This document shows, in pieces, positions 1 through 7,506 of a DNA stretch of 36,873 bases. Position 1 is the stretch's first letter; each line of letters starts with the position of its first letter. Origin of the DNA: Actinoplanes cyaneus (GTDB lineage Bacteria > Actinomycetota > Actinomycetes > Mycobacteriales > Micromonosporaceae); NCBI RefSeq assembly GCF_016862095.1, contig NZ_BOMH01000021.1, forward strand, positions 1 to 36,873. Reading direction: 5' to 3'. The notes beneath the pieces were generated by a model. That model searched no databases, was not told the origin of the DNA, and saw only the letters and a list, made by a program, of their open reading frames with translations. A program made the translations under genes and the position numbers.

Positions 1-150
1 CGCGGGCAAGGCCGGCGCGGGCAAGCCGGCGCGGGCAAGGCCGGCGCGGGCAAGCCGGCGCGGGCAAGGCCGGCGCGGGCAAGCCGGCGCGGACTCATGG
101 GCGAGGCCGGCGCGGGCAAGGCCGGCGCGGGCTGGCTCTGAGGGGTGCCT
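1..150. repeat. GC-rich tandem repeat, 29-bp unit
   Basis: Alternating 15-bp and 14-bp blocks built on CGCGGGCAAGGCCGG and CGCGGGCAAGCCGG form three nearly perfect 29-bp units at 1-87. A diverged block follows (about 88-110), then one more 15-bp copy. Since 29 is not a multiple of 3, the repeat cannot encode a periodic peptide in one frame, so I read it as a non-coding minisatellite. It starts at the window edge, so its true extent is unknown. Confidence 0.85.
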
Positions 151-329
151 CAAGGGCCGGACACACCCCGGAGCACCTGCCACCCAGAATCGGCTGGGGC
201 TCAAGGGTCTTTCCCGTCGCGGAAGCACCCCTGGAGGCCAGCCGGGAAGGCGGCGCCGCGGCGGCGGCCTGGAGGGCAGCGGCGTCGCGCGGGCTTCGCA
301 CGGGACGCGGCCTCCGGTCGTACGGGAAA

Positions 330-612
330 TGGTGGTGAATGTCGGCGGCACCGCAGGTCCTGGAAGCGGAATAGCGGGCTGGACGCGGCGCAGGTGCAGG
401 CCGGAAAGCGGAGCAGCCCGCTGGACCGGCGGGCTGAACGCGGCGCAGGTGCAGGCAGGAAGCGGAACAGCCGGGTGGACCGGCGGGCTGGTTGCGGCGC
501 AGATTCAGGCTGGATGCGGAACAGCACGCTGGACCGCTGGAGGTGCAGGCCGCACGTGCAACAGCGGGCTGGACGCGGCGCAGGTTCAGGGCGGATGCGG
601 AACAGCCGGCCC
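330..612. repeat. Degenerate minisatellite, about 50-bp unit
   Basis: About five imperfect copies share the elements GCGGGCTGGACGCGGCGCAG, GTGCAGGC and GCGGAACAGC. The array lies just downstream (in transcription terms) of the sugar permease gene ending at 656. All frames give low-complexity peptides without a recognisable fold, so I treat it as non-coding. The 14-mer GGATGCGGAACAGC occurs at 512-525 and 593-606 here and again at 20000-20013. Positions 151-330 hold nothing I recognise. Confidence 0.7.
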
Positions 613-635
613 GACCGCGAGGGTCGAGCCGGCTG
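603..635 (-). terminator. Hairpin downstream of sugar permease operon
   Basis: CAGCCGGC (603-610) pairs with GCCGGCTG (628-635) and CGACC (612-616) pairs with GGTCG (622-626). This leaves one mismatch and a 5-nt loop. It starts about 20 nt past the stop codon of the minus-strand permease gene. There is no clear U-tract, which is common for actinobacterial terminators. Confidence 0.5.
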
Positions 636-655
636 AACAGCAGCGGGACGGCGGC

Positions 656-1555
656 CTACTTGCCGAAGCCGGCGGTCAGACCGCTGAGCAGCTGCCGGCG
701 GCCGACCACGTAGAGGATCAGGATCGGCAGGGTCGTGAGCACGACCGACGCGAGCACCGCCGGGATGTTGATGTTGTACTGGCCCTGGAACGCGGTCAGC
801 GCCAGCGGCAGCACGCGCCGTTCCGGGGTCTGGGTCAGGATCAGCGGGAGCAGGAAGCCGTTCCACACCTGCAGGCCCTGGTAGATCGTGACGGTGACCA
901 GCGCCGGGCGGGTCAGCGGCAGGGCGAGACGCCACAGCGTGCCCCACTCGGTGGCGCCGTCCATCCGCATCGACTCGAAGAGCTCCTTCGGGATGTCGCG
1001 GATGAAGTTGGAGAGCACCAGCACCGACAGCGGGATGGCGAACGCGATCGACGGCAGGATGATCGCGCCCAGCGTGTCGTACATCTGGAGCTTGATGATG
1101 ATCAGGTAGACCGGGATGATCACCGCTTGCAGCGGGATCGCCAGCCCCATCAGGAAGACCGCGTTGACGGTACGCAGGAACCGGCTCACGGCGCTGCCCC
1201 GCACGATGGCGTAGGCGGCCATGAACGACACCACGACCGCCGGCGCGACAGCGCCCACGGTGACGATCACGCTGTTGAAGAAGTACCTGATGAAGTGGTT
1301 CTCCAGGACGAACCGGTAGTTCTCCAGCGTCGGCGAGGACGGCGGGACCAGCGGGTTCGTGGAGAAGTAGTCGGACTGCAGCTTGAAGCTGGTGATCACG
1401 ATCCAGTAGAGCGGGACCATCACCACCACGAGCCAGATCCAGCCGGCCAGCCCACCGAACCAGTTGTACTGACTCAGCTTGGAGCGGCGGCCGGCTTGAG
1501 GCGGCGCCGCGTGGGCCGCCTTCCGGTCCGATCGGCTGTCGAGCACGGTCGTCAT
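656..1555 (-). CDS. Carbohydrate ABC transporter permease (MalG type)
   Basis: This 299-residue integral membrane protein is the second permease subunit of a CUT1-type sugar importer. It has an N-terminal cytoplasmic tail and about six membrane segments. The EAA-loop signature, which docks the ATPase, is visible around ESMRMDGATEWGTLWRL. I chose the ATG at 1555 because GGAAGGA lies about 6 nt upstream and the start follows the stop of the preceding gene by one base, indicating translational coupling. It is the last gene of the operon, followed by a hairpin at 603-635. The family assignment is firm; the sugar cannot be read from the permease. Confidence 0.93.
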   Translation of the reverse strand: MTTVLDSRSDRKAAHAAPPQAGRRSKLSQYNWFGGLAGWIWLVVVMVPLYWIVITSFKLQSDYFSTNPLVPPSSPTLENYRFVLENHFIRYFFNSVIVTVGAVAPAVVVSFMAAYAIVRGSAVSRFLRTVNAVFLMGLAIPLQAVIIPVYLIIIKLQMYDTLGAIILPSIAFAIPLSVLVLSNFIRDIPKELFESMRMDGATEWGTLWRLALPLTRPALVTVTIYQGLQVWNGFLLPLILTQTPERRVLPLALTAFQGQYNINIPAVLASVVLTTLPILILYVVGRRQLLSGLTAGFGK

Positions 1556-1556
1556 C

Positions 1557-2483
1557 TCAGATTCCTTCCAACTGGCTCTCGGCCGCGTCACGCCCGCCGA
1601 GCCGGCGCACCAGCAGGGCCAGAGCCAGGCCGAGCAGAACCAGGATCACCGCGATGGCGCTGGCCGGGCCCATCAGGCCGGTCCGGAAGCCACGCACGTA
1701 CATGTCGACCGCGAGAGCCCGCGTGGAGTCGCCGGGACCGCCGGCGGTGAGCACCCAGATCAGGTCGAAGAAGGTCAGCGAGCCGACCACCATCAGCGTC
1801 GACGATGTGATGATCGTGTACTTGAGCTGCGGCAGCGTGATGCTGAAGAACTTGCGCACCCGGCCCGCGCCGTCGATCTCGGCCGCCTCGTACATCGCGG
1901 CGGGGATCTGCCGGACGCCACCCTGGTAGATCAGCGAGTGGAACGGGATCCACTGCCAGGACACCACGAAGATGACCACGCCGATGGCGAGTTTGCCCTC
2001 GCCGAGCCAGTCCTGCTGCAGGAAGCCCCACCCGAGGCTGGCGCCGAGCCCGAAGTTCGGGTCGAGCAGCATTTTGTACGTGATCGCGATGGCCGCCTGG
2101 CTGAGCAGCAGCGGGATGAAGAAGAGCACCGCGAGCACGCTGCGGTACCGCGAGTGTGCCGCGATGAAGACCCCGAGCAGGATCGAGAGCGGGGTCTGCG
2201 CCAGCCAGGAGAGCGCCATGATCAGGAAGGTGATCCAGAGCGCGTGCGGCAGACCGGGGTCGGTCAGGACGGACTTCCAGCTGTCCAGACCGCTGAACGG
2301 GACGTTCTGGGTGAGGCCGCTCCACGACGAGAAGCTGAGCACCAGAACGCCGGCGAGCGGGATGAGCCCGAAGATCGTGAACGCGACCAGTGCCGGCCAC
2401 GCCATCCAGGAGACGGACACGCTCCGCCCGCCGCTGGACGCGGCGGGCGGAGCGGACCGCACTACAGGCGGTGCAATCGTCAT
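1557..2483 (-). CDS. Carbohydrate ABC transporter permease (MalF type)
   Basis: This 308-residue membrane protein is the first permease of the sugar importer. Six hydrophobic segments are visible, with an EAA loop around EAAEIDGAGRVRKFFSI near the C-terminal third. The ATG at 2483 overlaps the stop of the binding-protein gene (ATGA). There is no independent Shine-Dalgarno sequence, so translation is probably coupled. Reading further upstream in this frame runs through the binding-protein gene and is a shadow. Together with its partners it would form the membrane channel for an oligosaccharide. Confidence 0.93.
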   Translation of the reverse strand: MTIAPPVVRSAPPAASSGGRSVSVSWMAWPALVAFTIFGLIPLAGVLVLSFSSWSGLTQNVPFSGLDSWKSVLTDPGLPHALWITFLIMALSWLAQTPLSILLGVFIAAHSRYRSVLAVLFFIPLLLSQAAIAITYKMLLDPNFGLGASLGWGFLQQDWLGEGKLAIGVVIFVVSWQWIPFHSLIYQGGVRQIPAAMYEAAEIDGAGRVRKFFSITLPQLKYTIITSSTLMVVGSLTFFDLIWVLTAGGPGDSTRALAVDMYVRGFRTGLMGPASAIAVILVLLGLALALLVRRLGGRDAAESQLEGI

Positions 2484-3805
2484 TTGCCGATGGTCGCATT
2501 CATGTTGGTGGCGAACTGCTGCGGAGTGATCTGCAGCTGGAACAGCTTCGCGATGTTCTGCAGCAGCGTCTCGGCGGAGGACGGGCTCAGCGCCTGGTCC
2601 CAGGACTGGCCGAAGTTCTTCGCCTTGCTGGACACGTCGTAGATGAAGTTCAGGAAGTCCTTGTCCGGGGAGGACGCCAGCTTGGAGTTCGAGCCCTGGA
2701 CGATCGGGACGCCGCCCGAGTCGATCCAGCCCTGCTGCTCCTGGTCGTCGAGCAGGCTGGCGAAGAACTTCTTCGCGGTCTCCTTCTGCTTCTCGGACGC
2801 CTTGGAGGAGATCGACAGGAACTGCCCGGCGTTGCCGTAGACGTTCGTCGGGTCGCCCTTGCCGCCGTCGACCGCCGGGAAGTTGAAGAAGCCGAGCTTG
2901 CCGTCCTTGATGAAGTTGCCGCCGTCGGCCTTGATGATGCCGTACGACCAGGAGCCGTGCAGCTCCATGGCGGCCTTGCCGCGGTAGAGCAGCGCCTGGT
3001 CGGCGTTCGAGTCGGCGGTGACCGACGAGAAGCCCTTGACGAAGCCCTTGGCGTTGATCAGCTCCTGGATCTTGGTGAGCGCGTCGATCGCGGCCGGGTT
3101 GCTCCAGGCGTCCTTCTGGCCGTCGTAGGCGTTGTTGAAGACGTCCGGGCCACCGATGCGGTCGAAGAGCAGCTCCAGCCACATCATGTTGGTCCAGCGC
3201 GACTGCCCGGCCAGCGAGAGCGGCGCGATGCCCTTGTCGTTGAACTTGGGCAGGATGCTCATCAGCTCGGCCCAGGTCTGCGGCGGGTTGGCCACGCCGG
3301 CCTTCTCGAAGGCCTCCTTGTTGTACAGCATGATGATCGGCTGCACGGTCTCGGCGGGCATCGCGTAGATCTTGCCGTCCACCGTGGCCGGGCCGAAGGA
3401 GGCCGGGAACAGGCGGTTCTTGACCGCGGCGTTCTGCGCGAACCAGTCGGTCAGGTCGTCGACCTGGCCGGCGTCGACGTAGCTCTTCAGGCCGCCGCCG
3501 CCCCAGCCCCAGATGATGCTCGGGGCCTGGCCCGCACCGATCGCGGTCTTCAGCTTGTCCTTGTACGTGTCGTTCTGGATCGCGGTGACCTTGATCTGGT
3601 TACCGGAGTTCGCCTTGTTGAACCGGTCGACCGCGCCCTGGCGGATCGGCTCACCGGGCGGGCCGCTGAGGAACCAGTAGGTGGCGGCGTCCCCGCCACC
3701 GGAGCCGCCCCCGGTGGTGTCCGCCGGACCGGAGTTGCCGCACGCGGCGAGACCGGTGGCCGCGGCAGCACCCGCGGTGAGACTCAGAAAATTCCTGCGC
3801 TTCAC
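2480..3805 (-). CDS. Extracellular sugar-binding lipoprotein
   Basis: This 441-residue solute-binding protein is the substrate receptor of the ABC importer. The N-terminus VKRRNFLSL is followed by a hydrophobic stretch and the lipobox LAACG, so the mature protein should be anchored through the Cys by a lipid. A Gly/Ser-rich linker precedes the binding domain, which has family-1 traits such as GKAAMELHGSW. I chose the GTG at 3805 because GGAG lies 8 nt upstream. A start at 3877 would add residues before the signal peptide. The divergent GH3 gene suggests beta-linked gluco- or xylo-oligosaccharides, which is inference from context. No ATPase gene is adjacent; actinomycetes often use a shared MsiK-type ATPase encoded elsewhere. 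Confidence 0.92.
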   Translation of the reverse strand: MKRRNFLSLTAGAAAATGLAACGNSGPADTTGGGSGGGDAATYWFLSGPPGEPIRQGAVDRFNKANSGNQIKVTAIQNDTYKDKLKTAIGAGQAPSIIWGWGGGGLKSYVDAGQVDDLTDWFAQNAAVKNRLFPASFGPATVDGKIYAMPAETVQPIIMLYNKEAFEKAGVANPPQTWAELMSILPKFNDKGIAPLSLAGQSRWTNMMWLELLFDRIGGPDVFNNAYDGQKDAWSNPAAIDALTKIQELINAKGFVKGFSSVTADSNADQALLYRGKAAMELHGSWSYGIIKADGGNFIKDGKLGFFNFPAVDGGKGDPTNVYGNAGQFLSISSKASEKQKETAKKFFASLLDDQEQQGWIDSGGVPIVQGSNSKLASSPDKDFLNFIYDVSSKAKNFGQSWDQALSPSSAETLLQNIAKLFQLQITPQQFATNMNATIGK

Positions 3806-3851
3806 GCTTTTTCTCCGTACTCGAAGCAAGCCGCGGCGAGCCGCGGGGGGT

Positions 3852-3891
3852 GATATAGCGATGGCGACGGCGGTCACCGAGTTCCGGAACT
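3852..3891 (-). promoter_or_regulatory. Candidate promoter and palindromic operator of sugar importer
   Basis: On the minus strand a -10-like TATATC lies at 3857-3852. A perfect 12-bp palindrome AGTTCCGGAACT (3880-3891) sits where the -35 region is expected. The central CG symmetry resembles LacI-family operators, but no LacI-type gene is in the window. The palindrome is directly visible; its role is inference. Confidence 0.4.
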
Positions 3892-3910
3892 TTCGAGTGA
3901 CAGCCGCAAA

Positions 3911-3932
3911 TTAACGCGAGGTTTCGTTAACG
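3911..3932. promoter_or_regulatory. Inverted repeat in the importer/GH3 intergenic region
   Basis: TTAACG (3911-3916) and CGTTAA (3925-3930) form a dyad with an 8-bp spacer. CGTTAACG at 3925-3932 is itself palindromic. It lies between two divergently transcribed sugar-utilisation genes, in a more AT-rich patch than its surroundings. A regulator binding site is plausible but unproven. Confidence 0.35.
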
Positions 3933-4076
3933 TAGGGTTTCGCCGTGATGGGTGTCAAGGCCCTTGCCGTAACCGTGCCCGGAGCGCGAGAGTAGGCAGC
4001 GCCGGCAGGCCTTTTCACCACGCCGGCGCGCAACTCAAGGCACCCGAAAGTTTCGGGGACCCATCGGAGGCAAAGC

Positions 4077-6458
4077 TTGTCCACAAAGCCCTTGACCACA
4101 GAACAGCTGACCCGCCCGTGGCGTGACCCGGCGCTGCCCGTCGCCGAGCGCGTCGAGGCACTGCTGGCGGAGATGACCCTCGAGGAGAAGGTCGCACAGC
4201 TGGGCAGCCGCTGGGTCGGCAACGACATGGGCGACGAGGGGCACGACGACGGGTACGACCCGGAGGAGCAGCACAACGTCGCCCCGATGCAGGACGTCTT
4301 CGCCGCCGGCGGCACCGTTCCCCTCGAGGTCGCGGCCCAGCACGGTCTCGGTCACCTCACCCGGGTGTACGGGAGTGTCCCGCTCACCCCGGCCGAGGGC
4401 GCCGCCGAGCTGATCCGCCAGCAGCGCGTCGTGATGGCGTCCCGGCTCGGCATCCCGGCGATCGTGCACGAGGAGTGCCTGACCGGGTTCACCGCGCTGG
4501 GCGCGACGGTCTACCCGGCCGCGATCGCGTGGGGCGCCACGTTCGACCCCGAGCTGATCGAGCGGATGGCGGCGGCGATCGGCCGGGACATGGCGGCGCT
4601 CGGCGTGCACCAGGGGCTCTCCCCCGTGCTCGACGTGGTGCGCGACTACCGGTGGGGGCGGGTCGAGGAGACCATCGGCGAGGACCCCTACCTGGTGTCG
4701 ATGGTCGGTTCGGCGTATGTTCGCGGGCTGCAGACCGGCGGCGTCATCGCGACCCTGAAGCACTTCGCCGGTTACTCGGCCTCCCGCGGCGCCCGCAACC
4801 ACGGCCCGGTGGGGATGGGCCGCCGCGAGCTGATCGACGTGGTGCTGCCGCCGTTCGAGGCGGCCGTCAAGCTCGGTGGCGCGCGCTCGGTGATGAACTC
4901 CTACTCCGATGTCGACGGGGTCCCGGCCGGCGCCGACTCGTGGCTGCTCACCGACGTGCTGCGGGACGAGTGGGGCTTCACCGGCACTGTCGTGTCGGAC
5001 TACTGGGCGATCCCGTTCCTGGCCCAGATGCACGGCGTCGCGCAGGACAGCACCGGCGCCGGCGCGCTCGCCCTGGCGGCCGGGCTCGACGTCGAGCTGC
5101 CGGACACCATCGGGTACGGCGACGGCCTGGTCGAACGGGTCCGCCGCGGCGAGGTGCCGGAGGAGCTCGTCGACCGCGCCGCCCGCCGCCTGCTCACGCA
5201 GAAGGCCGAGCTGGGCCTGCTCGACCCGGACTGGACGCCCGAGTCGTCGGTGACCGCCGCCGGGCACACCGACCTGAACAACTCCGCGAACCAGCAGATC
5301 GCAGCCGAGCTGGCTGAACGCTCGATCGTGCTGCTGGAGACGGGCACCGCGCTGCCGGTCACCGCGCCGTCGCGGATCGCCGTGATCGGCCCGTGCGCCG
5401 ACGACGCCCGGACGTTCCTGGGCTGTTACGCCTTCCCCAACCACGTGCTCCCCCGTTACCCGCAGCTCGGTCTCGGCCTGGACATCCCGACCGCGCTGGA
5501 CGGCCTGCGCGCGGAGTTCGGGTCCGCCGAGATCAGCTATGCCAAGGGCTGCGAGGTCAGCGGCGAGGACCGCGGCGGTTTCGCGGAGGCGGCCGAGGCG
5601 GCGCGCGGCGCGGACCTGGCCGTCGTGTTCGTCGGCGACCTGGCCGGGCTGTTCGGCAAGGGTACGTCCGGCGAGGGCTGCGACGCCGAGGACCTGCGGC
5701 TGCCCGGGGTGCAGGCGCAGCTGATCGAGGAGCTGCTGGCGACCGGCACGCCGGTGGTCGTGGTGGTGGTCTCCGGCCGGCCGTACGCGCTGGGCGACCT
5801 GGACGGCCGGGTCGCCGGGCTGGTCCAGGCGTTCATGCCGGGCCAGGCCGGTGGGGCCGCGATCGCCGGGGTGCTCAGCGGGCGGATCCAGCCCAGCGGC
5901 AAGCTGCCGGTGCAGATTCCGCGGCACCCGGGCGGGCAGCCGGGGACGTACCTGCAGCCGATCCTGGGCGCCACGCACAGCGGGGTCAGCAACCTGGACC
6001 CGGTGCCGCTGTACCCGTTCGGGCACGGCCGGTCCTACACCACGTTCGAGGTGGACGAGCTGCGGGTCAGCGCCGAGCAGGTGCCGACCGACGGCGAGTT
6101 CGAGGTGACCGTGCGGGTGCGCAACACCGGCGAGCGTGACGGCTCCGAGGTGGTGCAGCTCTACCTGTCCGACCCGGTCGCCACGGTCACCCGTCCGGTT
6201 CGCCAACTGTCCGGTTTCCATCGTGTCGAGTTGGCCGCCGGGGCGGGCGCGGAGGTGACGTTCCGGGTGCACACCGACCGGTCGGCGTTCACCGGTCGCG
6301 ACCTGACCCGCGTCGTGGAACCCGGTGACCTGCGGATTCAGGTCGGCACGTCGGCCGGGGACCTGCCCTGCCAGGCGACCGTCCGGCTGACCGGCCCGGC
6401 CCGGCCGGCGGGGGCGGACCGTCAACTGACCACTCCCGCGGTGGTACGGCTGGTCTGA
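4077..6458 (+). CDS. Glycoside hydrolase family 3 (beta-glucosidase/beta-xylosidase type)
   Basis: This 793-residue protein has the three-part GH3 layout. The N-terminal (beta/alpha)8 domain spans about 25-340, with the substrate-loop LKHFAGY (K228, H229) and the nucleophile motif VVSDYW (D308). The alpha/beta sandwich covers about 410-640, with SGEGCDAEDLRLPG, where E533 is a candidate acid/base. A C-terminal fibronectin-III-like domain starts after YPFGHGRSYTTF. The start is TTG at 4077, supported by GGAGG 6 nt upstream. There is no signal peptide, so the enzyme is probably cytoplasmic and hydrolyses imported oligosaccharides delivered by the divergent ABC system. GH3 members vary between glucosidase and xylosidase activity, so I leave the sugar open. 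Confidence 0.92.
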   Translation: MSTKPLTTEQLTRPWRDPALPVAERVEALLAEMTLEEKVAQLGSRWVGNDMGDEGHDDGYDPEEQHNVAPMQDVFAAGGTVPLEVAAQHGLGHLTRVYGSVPLTPAEGAAELIRQQRVVMASRLGIPAIVHEECLTGFTALGATVYPAAIAWGATFDPELIERMAAAIGRDMAALGVHQGLSPVLDVVRDYRWGRVEETIGEDPYLVSMVGSAYVRGLQTGGVIATLKHFAGYSASRGARNHGPVGMGRRELIDVVLPPFEAAVKLGGARSVMNSYSDVDGVPAGADSWLLTDVLRDEWGFTGTVVSDYWAIPFLAQMHGVAQDSTGAGALALAAGLDVELPDTIGYGDGLVERVRRGEVPEELVDRAARRLLTQKAELGLLDPDWTPESSVTAAGHTDLNNSANQQIAAELAERSIVLLETGTALPVTAPSRIAVIGPCADDARTFLGCYAFPNHVLPRYPQLGLGLDIPTALDGLRAEFGSAEISYAKGCEVSGEDRGGFAEAAEAARGADLAVVFVGDLAGLFGKGTSGEGCDAEDLRLPGVQAQLIEELLATGTPVVVVVVSGRPYALGDLDGRVAGLVQAFMPGQAGGAAIAGVLSGRIQPSGKLPVQIPRHPGGQPGTYLQPILGATHSGVSNLDPVPLYPFGHGRSYTTFEVDELRVSAEQVPTDGEFEVTVRVRNTGERDGSEVVQLYLSDPVATVTRPVRQLSGFHRVELAAGAGAEVTFRVHTDRSAFTGRDLTRVVEPGDLRIQVGTSAGDLPCQATVRLTGPARPAGADRQLTTPAVVRLV

Positions 6459-6498
6459 TCGTGACCGTCGGTTGCCGTTCACCCCGGTGGGCGGCCAC

Positions 6499-6504
6499 TA
6501 GGCT
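6499..6504 (+). promoter_or_regulatory. Candidate -10 box of leaderless phosphatase gene
   Basis: TAGGCT (TAnnnT) ends 6 nt before the GTG at 6511. Transcription would then begin at or beside the start codon. There is no Shine-Dalgarno sequence in front of the GTG. This is the usual layout of leaderless actinobacterial genes. I see no clear -35 at standard spacing. Confidence 0.4.
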
Positions 6505-6510
6505 GAGTCC

Positions 6511-7380
6511 GTGCCAGGACGCATCAACGACGACGAGCGGCTGCGGCGGCTCGGGGCGGCTCCCGGCCGCCTCGGCCCCGCGGACCTGCTCGACGAGTTG
6601 CTGGACCGGGTGCGGGGCCTGATCGACAAGGACACCCCGCCGGGGCCCGCCGGGCGGCGGACCCCGGCGGACCGGCTGGACCAGGCGACAGCGCTCGCCC
6701 TGCAGCGCAGTCTGCTGCCGTCCCGCCTGCCCGACATCCCCGGTGTCGAGCTGGCCGCGCGGTATGTGCCGGGCCACGCGTTCGGCATCGGCGGTGACTG
6801 GTATGACGTGTTCTCCCTGCCCTCCGGCTGGCTGGGCGTGGTGATCGGCGACGTGTCCGGCCACGGCCTGGCCTCGGCCGTGGTGATGGGGCGGGTCCGG
6901 AGCGCCCTCCGGGCGTACGCGCTGATCTGCGACGACCCGGCGGAAGCCCTCACGCTGCTGAACCGCAAGGTGCACCACTTCGAGGCGGGCAGCCTCACCA
7001 CCGCGCTCTACGCGATGATCAGCCCGGAGCGGGACCGGATCGTCCTCTCCAGCGCCGGTCACCTGCGCCCGGTCCTGGCCCGGCCGGACGGCACCGCCGC
7101 GCTCGCCGGGATGCCGATCGACCCGCCGCTCGGCATGGGCCGGCAGGGCCGGCCGCGGCGCAGCACGACGATCGCGTTCCCGCCCGGGGCGGTGCTGTTC
7201 TGTTACACCGACGGGCTGGTCGAGCGCCGCGACGAGGTGATCGACATCGGATTGGACCGTCTCCTGCGGTCGGTGCGGGCGGACAATGCGGAGAAGGTCT
7301 GCGCCACGGTGATGACCGCGGCCGGCACCGAGCAACCGGGGGACGACGTCGCGGTCCTGAGCGTGCGCCGCCGCCCCTGA
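6511..7380 (+). CDS. PP2C-family SpoIIE/RsbU-type serine phosphatase
   Basis: This 289-residue soluble protein has a short N-terminal region (1-60) and an SpoIIE-type phosphatase domain. The domain starts at the LQRSLLP helix (65-70). Metal-binding acidic motifs are present: GGDWYD (D96), GDVSGHG (D114), YTDGLVE (D234) and GDDVAV (D278/D279). Such enzymes dephosphorylate anti-sigma-factor antagonists and so release alternative sigma factors. Unlike many actinomycete relatives it has no GAF, PAS or kinase-like domain, so its input signal is not apparent. It is monocistronic, between the GH3 gene and the amine operon. The partner antagonist and anti-sigma factor are not in the window. Confidence 0.9.
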   Translation: MPGRINDDERLRRLGAAPGRLGPADLLDELLDRVRGLIDKDTPPGPAGRRTPADRLDQATALALQRSLLPSRLPDIPGVELAARYVPGHAFGIGGDWYDVFSLPSGWLGVVIGDVSGHGLASAVVMGRVRSALRAYALICDDPAEALTLLNRKVHHFEAGSLTTALYAMISPERDRIVLSSAGHLRPVLARPDGTAALAGMPIDPPLGMGRQGRPRRSTTIAFPPGAVLFCYTDGLVERRDEVIDIGLDRLLRSVRADNAEKVCATVMTAAGTEQPGDDVAVLSVRRRP

Positions 7381-7441
7381 GAAGGGCGATCCGACACCCT
7401 CGTGAACAGCGCCGGAAACACGGAAAAATGCCTGTGACCTC

Positions 7442-7470
7442 TTGCTCGCCACGGAATCAGTGGAAAAGAT
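7442..7470 (+). promoter_or_regulatory. Promoter-operator P1 of the aminoaldehyde/GABA operon
   Basis: A candidate -35 TTGCTC (7442-7447) and -10 AAAGAT (7465-7470) are separated by 17 bp. The spacer contains the dyad ACGGAATCAGT (7451-7461), with exactly 3 bp on either side. The same architecture occurs at 21694-21722 in front of the aminotransferase gene on the opposite strand. The boxes are weak matches taken alone; the repeated layout is what supports them. Confidence 0.5.
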
Positions 7471-7506
7471 GGGGCGGCATGCACTGAAGCCGAATCTGGA
7501 GGCCGG

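Noticed and set aside
1..130. CRISPR-like repeats
   Set aside because: The 14/15-bp blocks are contiguous with no unique spacers, and no cas gene is nearby. This is a minisatellite.
145..636. Open frames through the 5' repeat region as a gene
   Set aside because: All frames give Arg/Gly-rich repetitive peptides, with no ribosome site and no domain, over a variable-length repeat.
168..947. Upstream extension of the MalG gene through the repeats
   Set aside because: That frame is antisense/shadow to the permease. The permease frame ends cleanly with TAG at 656-658, followed by a hairpin.
4035..6482. Very long minus-strand open frame opposite the GH3 gene
   Set aside because: It is an antisense shadow in GC-rich coding DNA. 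The product is Arg/Gly/His-rich with no motif, while the plus strand has intact GH3 signatures.
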